Shown: positions 45,917 to 58,411 of the stretch, piece by piece
Layout: every line of letters starts with the position of its first letter
Numbering within the stretch: position 1 is the stretch's first letter
Assembly (NCBI RefSeq): GCF_020906515.1
Contig: NC_085849.1
Coordinates: 1,860,001-1,924,000, forward strand
DNA: 64,000 bases
Origin: Vanrija pseudolonga
Taxonomy: Eukaryota > Basidiomycota > Tremellomycetes > Trichosporonales > Trichosporonaceae
Reading direction: 5' to 3'
Notes under the pieces: model-generated
Database searches by the model: none
Told to the model about the DNA's origin: nothing
What the model saw: only the letters and a program-made list of their open reading frames with translations
Position numbers and translations under genes: made by a program

Positions 45917-47811
45917 TCAGTGGCGGTCCCCATGAGCCACGGCTGCCGCCTCCGCAACGTCCTGCGCGGCCGTCTTGGTCGTGTTGAACCGCCACGCTGG
46001 AATGCGCCGCTCGTACAGCTCGTCGAGTTCGGCGTAGGTCCGGTCCTTGGTCTCCGGCACCGTGAACCACACGAGGATGGTGAAGAGGAACGAGAGGGGG
46101 CCGAAGAAGAAGCCTGGGAGTGGTGTGTAAGCAAAACGTTCATGATGGAGCAAGCTAGTGCTGCGATCGTGTGGCATCCGCCGCACCGGACTCACCAGTC
46201 TTAGCACCCCAGCCGGCGTACTGCTCGCTCAGCATGAGAGGGACGCAGTAGGCGAAGATGACGCCGTTGCACGACTGCATGATGGCTGCGATGCCGGCCG
46301 TCTGGGTGCGCAGGACCGGGGTGCTGTTCTCCACGAGACTGAGCCACCCGATCGGGCCGCACGAGAGCGCGTACGCGAGCACCCAGATTGCCATCATGGC
46401 GAGCATGGCGGCGCCCGTCTTGGTGTTGATGCCGAGCACTGCCATGCCACCGACGATGAGGTTGGTGACGCACATGACGATGCCGCCCATGAGGAGGAGG
46501 GGGCGGCGGCCGGCCTTGTCGACAAAGTAGAAGGAGAGGAAGACGCCGAAGAGAAGCACACAGTTCACAATCACGTTGCCCAAGAACGCGTCGTTCATGC
46601 CCACCGTCTGGAGGAAGTATGCCGTGTTGAACATGAGTGGGCCGCCGACAAAGTTCTGGGGCAGGGTTAGTAACCCACGCTGGGCTGGCATTCCTCACCT
46701 GCATCGAGAAGGGGATCGTTGAGATGAGGGTACGGCGCAGGTTGGTGCCCTTGAAGCAGGCGAGGTACGAGTAGTTGCTCGACTTTGCTACGAGCGCCTC
46801 GCTCTCCTCGACGCCCTGGCGGAAGACGGCGTACTCGTGCTCCTCGTCGAACCAGTCGTGCTTACCGTTCAGGCGGCGGAGCGACGCCATCGCCTGCTCG
46901 TGCTTGCCGTTACGGCAGTACCACACCGGGGACTCGGGGAGGAGGATCATGACGGGGATCCACACGCCGACGATGGCAAATTCCGAGTAGAAGGCGTTGC
47001 GGTATGCGAGCGGGTGGGTCGACTCGAGGATCTGCAGCGCGATGGCGGACAGGAAGCCGCCGAGCGCGAACGCAAACGAGAAGCAACTGAGGTGGATGCC
47101 GCGGAACTGCTTGGTCGTCGTCTCGGACATGTACGCCGTGACCGACGTGCCGATGAAGCCGGCCGAGAAGCCGCAGAAGATCTTGGCGACGAGGTACACC
47201 TCCCATGTCTTGGCGACAATCTCGAGGACGATGGCCTGGGTCGGGTCAGCCGCCACGGCGAGTGAAAACCGCAGGATAGCACTTACGATGATGATAAATC
47301 CGGTCAGAGCGTACAGGTTGAACTTGAGGCCGAAGCGCTTGGCCGTGTAGGGCGAAATGCCCTGTAACAGGATCTGCGAGCCCAAGTTGACCTGGGGAGT
47401 CAGCGCTCGCCTTCTGGTATGTACGACCAGGGCACGTACGCCGTTCCACGCGCCGACGTGGCTGGCATCGAGCTCAATCTCGCCTTTCGCGTTGTGCTTG
47501 GTGCCGAAATGGTTGATGAAGCCGCGGTTGGCGGTGATCGCGCCGGGCAGGGTGAGCGTGTAGCCAAGGTACCTGGGGTCGTCGAGTCAGCTCAAGCTGC
47601 CAGAGCGTAGCGTCAAAGTCACAACCCACATTGCGGCAGTGGACATGAGAAGGCCGATAATAAAGCGCCTGGGGAACTTCCTGATGGCCTGGCCACGCGT
47701 GAGGCCGTCATACTCCGACACGATGAGATCCGCGTGCTGGACGTGCTCGCTCTCCCCCTTGGTGTCGATGGGGTCGAGTTTGGCGTCGTTCTCGAGCTTG
47801 GTAGTCGACAT
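45917..47811 (-). CDS. MFS sugar transporter (alpha-glucoside permease-like, SP family)
   Basis: Six minus-strand exons (47630-47811, 47440-47572, 47287-47391, 46699-47235, 46196-46655, 45917-46113) encode 537 aa. About 12 membrane segments are visible. Sugar-porter signatures: PESPVWYCRNGKHEQA after TM6, FVDKAGRRPLLLMGG (the R-x-G-R-R type motif), WGAKTGFFFGPLSFLF and PETKDRTYAELDELYERR in the C-terminal tail. The tail and AWRF ending resemble fungal maltose/alpha-glucoside H+ symporters, and cellobiose and lactose permeases belong to the same family, so substrate cannot be fixed by sequence alone. The intron at 47236-47286 is 51 nt and keeps the frame if retained; I spliced it on its GTAAGT donor. 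TATAAAA lies about 55 bp upstream of the start (plus-strand TTTTATA, 47865-47871). It is divergent from the GH1 gene. Confidence 0.92.
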
Positions 47812-48789
47812 GGTGGCTAGTCCCGAAGGTGCTGGGGGCCCGATTGCCCCGCATTGAGCGCGCGTTTTATACGCCGCGAGACATCAACTTGTGCGCGCCG
47901 TGCTTGAGATGCTCCGTAGTTGCTCCCTATCCCCTGGTGCCGGTAGTCGGAGTGGCCGCCGACATCAGCGACAGGGAGCATCTGCGGGACATGTGCGACG
48001 AGCATGTCACCGCCTGCGGTGGGGCCGCTTTCGCGCCGCACACATGTACCCTGCTACCGCTTGGCGAACCGGCATCCTCTTCCAAAAACCACATCCTCCA
48101 ATGACCTGATATGAAGATCCCCATGCCACATCCTCCACCTCGGCAAGCGAGCCGCCACTTCCATGCCCGAATCTTTACACCTCGCGTCGATCGCTTACGG
48201 GTGCCAACGCCGCGGCAAGCCGGCCTTATCGCTCTTCATCTTGATGCAAAACACCGGCTCCACTGACATTTCGGCGTGCAATTCAGCGGCCCACCTTCGG
48301 GATGGGGGACAATACAACATACCAGGGCCGAGAGCGTCGCATATCACCGGGAGTCTGCCGAGCCGGTGTTTTGCCGCGATGCGATGCGATGCGATGCGAT
48401 GCGATGCGATCAGTACTTACATGTGGTCGCCCGAGGGTGTCATCGGCCCTAGATAGGTTCTGGGGATGTCGGCGGCCCTCCGACTGCACTCCGAGCTCCG
48501 TGATCACGGGGGCGTGGTCGATGAGAGGAGGATGCCCCTAGGAAGAACTGAGACGATGGTCCGTGAAGGAAGGAGGGGTCAGCGGGCGGCGGTGGCGGGG
48601 GCCAGGTCGCCTGGCATACCGTTGCCGAGGCATGCCAGAGTTGCTCCATAGTTTCTCCAGAGACCCCCACCGCCAACATTGTCTTGCGCTAACAGAAGAT
48701 TATCCGTCAGCACCGGTGCCCATACGATATATAGGCATGTGTTGAGTCACGCTCGTGGGCCATGTTCACACGAGCACGAGGGCAAGACC
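47812..48789. promoter_or_regulatory. Divergent control region of transporter and beta-glucosidase
   Basis: 978 bp. It holds an exact 14-bp inverted repeat, AGCCGGTGTTTTGC, at 48246-48259 (minus) and 48361-48374 (plus). The second copy runs into CG, giving CGG-N7-CCG, a form that Zn2Cys6 dimers often bind. It also holds a (GCGAT)7 tract and TATA-like elements near both starts (47865-47871 minus, ATATATA at 48727-48733 plus). Confidence 0.5.
48376..48410 (+). repeat. (GCGAT)7 microsatellite
   Basis: Seven perfect tandem copies of a pentanucleotide, starting 1 bp after the right half of the inverted repeat. Confidence 0.95.
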
Positions 48790-50388
<1,599 letters not shown>

Positions 50389-52698
50389 GGGTGCCCGAGA
50401 TCGGAGCGCTTGTCGCGTGAAGATGGTGAGACGAGGTCAGTCGCATTATAGAGCACGATGGATAAAATTGTGAGCATGGAGAGGTGCGGTGCTGAGCGGC
50501 ATGGGTTGGCTAGCGGGCATGTGAGTAGTGCGATGCTTGCGCAAGCTAGGACCTCGTACCATTCATTCAGTTCAAGTCGGAGCGCGAAGATTGATGACGA
50601 GGGAAGGTAGTCGCGTTGGATACGACGTGGTCGTGTCTGATCGTCTGATTACTCGGCCATTAGCATTCTCACCAAATTGATCTGAGACATTGTAGGAATG
50701 TAATGTGCCAAGGTGATCACTCTGGCTGGCACATGTGGCGTCGTGTCGGGTCTCGCTTCCAAGAACCACAACAACGGCATGACCAAGAGGCCAGGCGGGC
50801 ATCGGGTCAACACAGCCCTCGCTGCATTCAATGTCCATCACGGTGGCGCCGTGAGCCAAGACAAGGCGGGGTGAAGGTGGGCGATTGGGTGTTCTGTCTG
50901 CTGTGGGCCAGGAGCTAGCTGGCTCGCCGCTGGCGCAGGAGCCTGCGGCTGTGCCGACATGGCACTAACAGGCTAGGCGTTTAATACAGGGCGGGCAGTC
51001 ACAGGGCAGCTGACTTGGCTGCTCGCTGCATGCTGCCGTCGTCCCGCATGTCTTGACTCTGGCCCCGCAACCCTGAGCCGGGCCCACCATTGACCATGCT
51101 TCCGCGCGCGAGCGAGCGCGCGTGCACACAGTGTGTGACGTCGAGCCCAGCTCCAGCTGGTGCATGCTCGTCCTGTCTGTCCGTCCAGCAGACGCAGACG
51201 TCGACGTAGCCTGAGGGTATGAAACATGTTCTCCTCGCCCCGGAGAGTTTGGGCCAACAGGAACAAACCACGGTGTGACTGGAGCGTGCTTGTGTTTGTG
51301 AGCTACAGTGTAACAGCTGCATGACACGGCACGGCTCGGACGACGTACGCGTTGTTGTTGGGCGGGACGTGTCAGTTGTCGCGTCGAGAGACTCGAGGCG
51401 TTCCAGGGCTTAAAGTATATTTCTTGTTGACACGGAGATTGTAATACTTACAGTGCAGCACTTTAGATTCCAGGCGGCTCGGATTGTATTCCAAAGGTCT
51501 GGGCCAGCCATGTCTTGCCAAAAACCTTGGCTCTGACAGAGGCGACACTAGCACCCCTCGCAAGACCCCTACCTAGCTCGGAGCCGCACACTGGCGTACA
51601 CAAAGTGTCTTGCTGGCGCACTCGATCCTCTTTGCCTAGTATGCATGCATGCTTTGCCACCGACACAATGGTGACCACAACGATAGGCTGCCGGTTAAGA
51701 CGTCTGCGTTGGATTTCTATCTACTTACCAAACAGGCACCTATTAGTCAACTTCGCACTTTGGGGTTGTTTTTTTCCTTGGGCCGTGTGCCGTCAAAGTT
51801 GAAGCCTATTCAAGCTTTTGCGGCCTCTCAATTCATACCTTGCTGCCGCCGCCGCCGCCCACGTCCTGTGCCGTGCCCGCCCTGCCGCAGTAAGAACAGT
51901 AGTAGCAGCATACCTTTCAAAGGCCTTGGCCCTGCCCTTGTCGTCGCTCCTCCCCCTTGGCCCCCGTCCCCTCCCCTATCATCGACCACACCACACCACT
52001 CCCCCCTGCCCCTGTAACTGACCCGGCCGACCTGCCTGTCTGCCTGCTTGCCTGCCCATCCATCGCCGCCGCCACCGCCGCCGCCGCCGCGTCAAGCTGT
52101 CACTCTAGCCCTTCGAGCCCAGCCAGGCCAGCACACAGACCCACCACACCCACAGTGTCTCGTGTCCTGGATCATCATCGCGCGCCCACCCACCCACCCA
52201 CACCACCTTCCTTTGCTGGCTCCATCTCACTCACCCACCTCAACACTCGTTTACGACCTTCAACGACTCCTGTCCTTTTTTACACTTGCGCGCGCATTAT
52301 ACCCCCCCTTCCAACTCTACTCTACCACGTCGCATCTGAAACCCACGTCGACGGCGCCTCCCCGCTCAATCCCTTACGCGCCGCCGCCGCCGCGCTCACC
52401 GTTTTCCCCGACAGTCCCTTGTCGCCCATTCGCGTGAACAACATTGTCCAACGGCCCCCAACATCTCATCTCATCCGCTAGCCATACCACTGTGACATTG
52501 TCGCGTCGACGTATACCCCCATCGCTTCACCCTGCTTGCTAGTGCCGTCTGCGCGCGAGCGGGCACGGCCTTGTTGTTTTGGCCACCATCACAGTGTCAC
52601 CTCGACTCCCACCAACTCCTCCCATCACGCCTCCCACGCCTTTGACGGCCAGCACCACCAACGGCAACGGCAGCAACACTAGCAGCCGCCCGTCAGTG
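50389..52698. other. 2.3-kb stretch between GH1 and the large hydrolase
   Basis: No supported gene. The left half is unremarkable. The right half (51.8-52.5 kb) is pyrimidine-rich with Pro/Ser/His-type frames and a (CCG)n-like run at 52063-52090, as in long fungal 5' leaders. An upstream coding exon of the next gene could lie here (see that entry). Confidence 0.35.
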
Positions 52699-55609
52699 AT
52701 GAACAAGTCCCTGCCGCCGCCTCCAGCGGCGGCGAGGCGGCCGGCGTACCGCACCAGCTTGCATACGCCGCCAAAGACGCCCCCGCCGACATCAGAGTTT
52801 CCAGGCTCGTCGACAGCTGCTGTGCTTGTCAATGGTAGCACGCCAAGGGCAAGGAACAACGGCAGCTCGACAGTCGCGCCCTCCGTTCCCGCCGGTCGCG
52901 AGAATGCGGCACCAACAACATCCAACGCGACTGTCGCCCCCCAAATCTCGCGTTCGATAACCTCCTCAAGCACGGGCTTGAGCACAGGCGCCAGCTCGAG
53001 CTCTGGCATTGGGCCCGGCCCAAGCGTGGGGGGTGCGACGGTGAACGGCATCAGTGGAGGCGGCCCTGTCCCTTCCCGCCGACACACGCACATGCCCACC
53101 TCGAGCACGAGCACGGTCAATGGCACGTCTAGCCTCGTCAGCGGGGTTGACGGCAGTGGGGCCAGCAGTAACGGTGGCGGAGGTAGCGCCGGTGGTGGTG
53201 GCTCTGGGTTGTCTGCTCAGGACATGGAGTCGCATCTCGCCGTCCTTGAAGGCCTGGGTCCCCCTGGCGCTACAAGACGGCCAACCAGGCGCGTGCGCTC
53301 GATTGAGCGGACGTGGCAATGGGTCAAGTCGCGCTCGAGCGTGTACGGCGAGGCGGCGCTAGCTGGTGGCTTGGACCCTGCAACTGAAGAGGAAGGCTTT
53401 GGTCAACTTGGTCACGCCGGCAGCAGCAGCAGCGGCTTTGGTCGACTAGGCCCTCCTTCCGGTGATCCTGGCCCATTGAGACCAGCGACCATGGGTTCAT
53501 CACCTCCACGCCGCCAGTCCGACGTCGACCCAGACGAGCGCCGTCGTCGCCGACAGGGATTAACACCAGAGAGCCTGCGCCCCGCATCAACCGTCGGCAG
53601 CACGTCACTTGCAACACCACGTCCACGCCCCGCGTCCCGCATCCTCGAGCCCATCGACACCGCTACCACCTATCGCCGTCCCCCGCGACCACTCACCACC
53701 GTCGGCGAGTCATCCCTCTCACCATCCGCCGAGAATGGGACCATCCTCCCGCCCCGCGCACGGTCGGCCACCCCGCTCTCGGCTTCGGGTGCCGGTGCTT
53801 CGGGCCCACGTTCCGCTCCTGCCAGCTCGGCGCCGCCTCAGCGTCTACCCCCTTCTGTCAAGAACACACGGCCTCGCCCCATGCCTCTTGTTCCTGGCAG
53901 CGTCGATGTCGGCATGCCCAAGACGACTGGATCCAGCAATTCCATCGCATCCGCAGCTTCTTCGGCGTCCTCGGCGAGACCCCGCGTCCCGGTCCAGTCC
54001 ATCACTGACATAGTAAGACGGCACAGCTCTGCCGTCACGCTCGCCCAGGAAACGGCAAAGGACCGTGCGCGACAAGAACTCGCGTCTCGTCCGGACCTGG
54101 CAATGCGACCTCCGCCAGCTCCCGAGGTCCGCCGCCGTCGCCCGGAAACACCGGGCAGCAGAACAACTTCGGTAGACACGACGTCAGAGACAGATTCTGT
54201 TGTTAGAGCAGACTACCAGCTTGCTCAGTCGGCGATTGATCACCTCACGCCAAAGCCATCCCCCGTTGTGGTTCCAATCCCGACCCCTCCACCGGGATCG
54301 ACACCGACACCGACACCACCCCCGCGAGGCAGCAATGTTTCATCGCCTACACCGGATCCCTCTCCTCGGTCCGCAAAGCGTTCGACCGAGCGTGTCCAGA
54401 GCCCCGATCTCAACCGGCAGCGCTCCGGCACCTCTGTCAATCGCCCCAGCTCGACGTCGCCGCTACCCCAAGACGACGACGCGCAGGCGATTGGCATGTA
54501 CCTCCGTTCGCCGCAACTGAACCGCATCATGTTGCTTCCCAGACCGTATCCTGAACGCCCCCTCCAGGTGTCATTGGCCGACCTTGGCAAGCCCGATGGG
54601 CGGCCCGTGCTCGTGTTCCTCGGCCTCGGGTGCGTTCGCTACCTCATCGCGCTGTACGACGAACTGGCGCGTGCCCTCGGACTCCGCCTCATCTGCATTG
54701 ACCGCTGGGGACTAGGCAAGACGGACCAGGTGCAGCAGGACAAGCGTGGCCTGCTCGACTGGGCCGATGTGGTGCGCAAGGTGCTCGATGAGTTGGGTGT
54801 GGAGCAGTTCCAAGTGCTCGCCCACTCTGCGGGTGCTCCGTACGCGCTTGCCTGCGTCCTCAAGATGGAGCGTCGAGTCAGAGGAAAGATTCACTTGCTC
54901 TCGCCATGGGTCGGAGGCGATGTCGAGGGTGAGTACTCTCTGGTTACGGCAACGTACTAACGTTTTAGGCTACAAGTGGCTCAAATGGGTCCCTAATGGT
55001 GTTATCAAGTCGGCTATTGCGGCAGAATGGCGCATCGAATCGTACTTTATGGGCAAGGCACCGAACGCCAAGCAGCCCAAGTCGCCGCAGATGGCTCAAG
55101 CTGGTTTGCGGTCGACGGCCTCGCTCGACGCCGACGGACGAACGTCGCGCTCGTCGTTTGGACAGGATGGCGCCCAACTGGAAAGCGGCGAGGGATTCGA
55201 TCCCTTCGCCTCTGACCTGTACTCTGCCCTGCCCGTGGTCGCCCCGCGCCTGTCGACGACTTCGACGACCGCCGTGTCAGCGGCCTCTGTTTCGGCCTCG
55301 CCGGCCTTCCCCCAGGCACTCATGCAGGCCTCTCACGCCGAGTCGCTGTCTGGTACGACTGCCGACTTGCTGTCCGTCGTACTTGGGCGCGATGCCAAGC
55401 CGTGGGGATTCAGTTACACCGACATCCGCCACCCGTGCAAGATTTGGTACGGCGCCGAGGACGACAGGGTCAGCGAGAAGAGTATGCGCTGGATGGAGCG
55501 TGCAATGGATGCCGAGCTTAACGTCATGCCCGAAGAAGGGCACAACCTTATGAGCTCTAGAGTTGTCATGTTCGACGTGCTTGACAGCCTCGCCGAAGAC
55601 ATGTCGTAA
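52699..55609 (+). CDS. Alpha/beta-hydrolase with a long disordered N-terminal region
   Basis: Exons 52699-54928 and 54969-55609 give 956 aa from the first in-frame ATG. The first ~590 residues are Ser/Pro/Gly/Thr-rich and low-complexity, with short TPPKTPPP-like runs and an RRVRSIERTWQWVKSRSS segment. The C-terminal ~340 residues form an alpha/beta-hydrolase: LVFLGLGCVRYLIALYDELA, ICIDRWGLGKTD, the nucleophile elbow VLAHSAGAPYALA, WYGAEDDRVSEKSMRW (Asp) and EEGHNLM (His). Between them is a Ser-rich lid insert. The frame stays open upstream of the ATG to 52579 with coding-like PPTPPITPPTP text but no ATG, so a 5' exon is likely missing from my model. Substrate unknown. The intron has a perfect TACTAAC branch point. 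Confidence 0.75.
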
Positions 55610-56447
55610 TGCGGCGAAGGCGTTGTTACGGATTGTTTTCTATCGGTTGGTTTCCACCGAGGTCGATCTAGTGTCCTGTAGTAGTCCCTTATAGTTGCCT
55701 GTCTTGGCATGTATGTCTTAACTTGAAGTGCTTGTTTGGCAGTCACTAACCAGTGACTGACTGTTCGGGCTCCATGTGACTGCTGACACCGGCCGTTGCC
55801 GGTCGATGGTCCTAGAAAGCAGGGCGCGTCGAACGCCACGAGGAGGGTCGCGGCAAGCGGGAAGGTGAATCCGACGTGGCGGCAGCGGCGCGGCGCGCAC
55901 GCAACATTGTTCGTCCTCTTGGAAATGGTAAAAAATCCAAATATGTCAAGGGCGGTGTGCAGCGCCAACGCAAACGGGCAGGCGGAGGAGCCGTTCGAAA
56001 CGGCGGCGCGAGAACAAAGAAGTGTTGGGGAGTACGGGGGCGGGCGGGGCCGCGTGGCGCTCGTCGGGGGCCAGGCCGAGAGGGCCGAGGGGCCGAGCGC
56101 GGCGTGGGCGGGCGGACGTGGCGGGCCGCTGGGCGTCGCGTCGAGATAGTCGTTGTGACGTACGTTGTTTGTTGTTGTTGTCGAGGTCGCGTGGCCGCGG
56201 CTGCGCTGAGATAACGTCGCGAGGTTGATATCAGCACATGATATCAGTCAGTGGTGGGTCAGGCACACACACGCTGTCGCACGCCATCTCGCCTGCTGTC
56301 AGCGTCGTCAGTCGGCAGAGCGAGGGCACGGCACGGTGCCATCTCGCCCTGTCCTGCCCACACGCGATGCTAGATGATACATGCTATGCTGGTGCCCATG
56401 CGCGCGTGCGTGTGCCGCTGGGCGGTGTCTGCTTCGTTGTGCCGCGC
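55610..56447. other. 838-bp gap between convergent hydrolase and SDH6
   Basis: Contains a G-rich stretch (56020-56130) whose minus-strand frame is Pro/Arg-rich and not convincing as a protein. No RNA gene recognised. Confidence 0.35.
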
Positions 56448-57057
56448 CTACTTGTCTTCCTTCTTGGCGGCCGCCTCGGCCTCGAGAGCCTCACGCTCGA
56501 GCTGCTCCGGCCTGTTTGTCTGCATCAGCTTAATCCACGACCCACGCTGACACCACCACTCACGCCTTCCACACGTCCTTGCTGGCGTGCATGAGCTCGT
56601 ACAGCTGGCCGACCTGCTCGTCGGACAGGGCGTCCATCGTCTCCTGCTCGATCCGGCGCCCCTTCCACGCCTTGCCCTCTGCTGCGAGGCTCGCGCTGAT
56701 CTGGTCGAGATACACCTTCCACTGCTGCAGGAACGCCATGACGTGCAGCGGGTTGTCGGTCGCGCGCGTGGCGCGGAACTCGGACTTGACGTACGCGTCG
56801 CCCATGAAGCGCATCTCGTCGGGCAGGCCGCGGTGTGCGCGCAGTAGGCGGCGGTAGAGGCTGCGGGTGGGTGTGAGTGGGAGCCTGGAAGCTGCGAGTC
56901 TCGTCCGGCGTGGCTGCTGGCGCGGCGCGCGCCTTTCGCCAGCAACCCACGCCCCGAGGCCGACTCACGGGATGGGAGGCAGCACCTGTGCCGAAGCCTG
57001 GGACAGGGTCAGGGGGATGCGCGTCGACGCGGCCCGGAGGGACGTTGAGGGAAGCAT
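56448..57057 (-). CDS. SDH6: Succinate dehydrogenase assembly factor 3 (Acn9, LYR protein)
   Basis: Minus-strand exons 56969-57057, 56564-56860 and 56448-56511 encode 149 aa. A short presequence-like start ([20 protein letters not shown]) is followed by the LYR-type motif and helices: [46 protein letters not shown] and QVGQLYELM. It helps mature the iron-sulfur subunit of complex II in the mitochondrial matrix. I chose the acceptor at 56512 because it restores the frame to [20 protein letters not shown], a typical charged tail. Length is slightly above yeast Acn9 (133 aa). Confidence 0.9.
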
Positions 57058-58411
57058 GGGGGCGGGCGTGGGCGTGGGTGTGGGACAGCGCGGGAGGTGT
57101 CGAGCCGTGCTGTTTGTTGTTGTTGTTGTCGTCTCGACTTTTGTCAGGCGAGTTGCTTGGCTGGCTGCCGTGAGTAATGTTGTCAGTCGGTATGGCTCGC
57201 CTTGGACACGGTTAGAACCGGACAGCCGGCGGAAGCAAAGCCACGTGCTCACTACTATTAGCGACCGGATCTATTGGACGTTAATGAGCCGAAACTGGAC
57301 TGAATAGAAACACCGATGATGAGCAAGCGAGGTTGCTGGCTGGCAAACGATAATGGCGACGACGTCACTGAGGGCTTCCACCTCGGTAGTCATCGGGGTC
57401 TCACTTGTTGTGGGGAAGCGGCACAAGCACAAGGCGCAGAGCAGAAGTAGCACAGCACAGACACGCCTGCGAGAAGCAGACAAAATACTGGAACACGCGG
57501 GGCCCGTAACGAGTGTGTGGATTCTGCAGTGCCCGGTTTATCGCACTTTTGGAGTTTGCGGGATTGCGCCCACACGAGCAGTTGCCGCAGGGTGGCCTCG
57601 CTCGCTCGGCCTGGTCGCCGCGGCAGTGGCAATCTGCGTCCAACAGCAGCAGCCTTACGGGCGGGGTGGAGACTCCGCCGAACGGGCCGGTGGTGCGGGT
57701 GGGGGTGGTGCAGCGGCGTTGCTCTCTTGGTGCGACAGGCTGATTGCCCATTGCCATGTCCAGCAGCCCTGCAATGCCCTTGCTGTTCCACCAACCGCGC
57801 TGCGGCCCCCTCGGTCCCCATCGGCGAGCGACCCTGCGTGTGCGGTATCTCCAGCCAGCCAGTGCCTGCGGCGTGCTACTCTCCCACGGCCGCCGCCCAG
57901 TGTGCCCGTCGCACACAAGCCAAGCACTGCTCAGACAAGGGGGCGCACATACCAAAGCATGGCCGCTGGCTGTTGCTGCTGCTGATGCCGCTGCTGCTAC
58001 GCACAGCTCGACTCGGCCGATGACTGGCTGGCTGGGAGCCTGCACAAGCCCGATTCAGTGGACTGACTCGATGGGACACTGTGTGTTCTGGGCGCGTTGG
58101 TTGGAAAAGAATGGCGGCCCACTGCAGGGGGCGATGAGATCACGAGGTATACTGGAATGCCATCATTGTTGTTCTTGACATCGTCCATACATATACTCTC
58201 TCTCTTTGCTTTGCTGTTGGCATCTCGTTTGCTACAGCCGCTACCCCGCATCGCTACCCCAGCATCCCCATCGTTGTCGTCGCTCAAACCCTCGGCGCGC
58301 CCGTGCCAGCACGACTGCTCGTAACCCTTGAAACGGACCGAAAAAATCGAAATAACCAGCCAGCCAGCCAGCGCTCTTTCGCATTTACAAGAGAATCTCG
58401 CCATCACAGCC
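57058..58411. promoter_or_regulatory. 1.35-kb divergent region SDH6 / IDP1
   Basis: No supported gene. A CCAGCCAGCCAGCCAGC run lies at 58356-58373, about 40 bp upstream of the IDP1 ATG exon, and CT-rich leader sequence precedes it. Confidence 0.4.

Noticed and set aside
55812-56237. 141-codon minus-strand frame between the hydrolase and SDH6
   Set aside because: Pro/Arg-rich translation from a G-rich stretch; no family features. A mitochondrial-like N-terminus is not enough.
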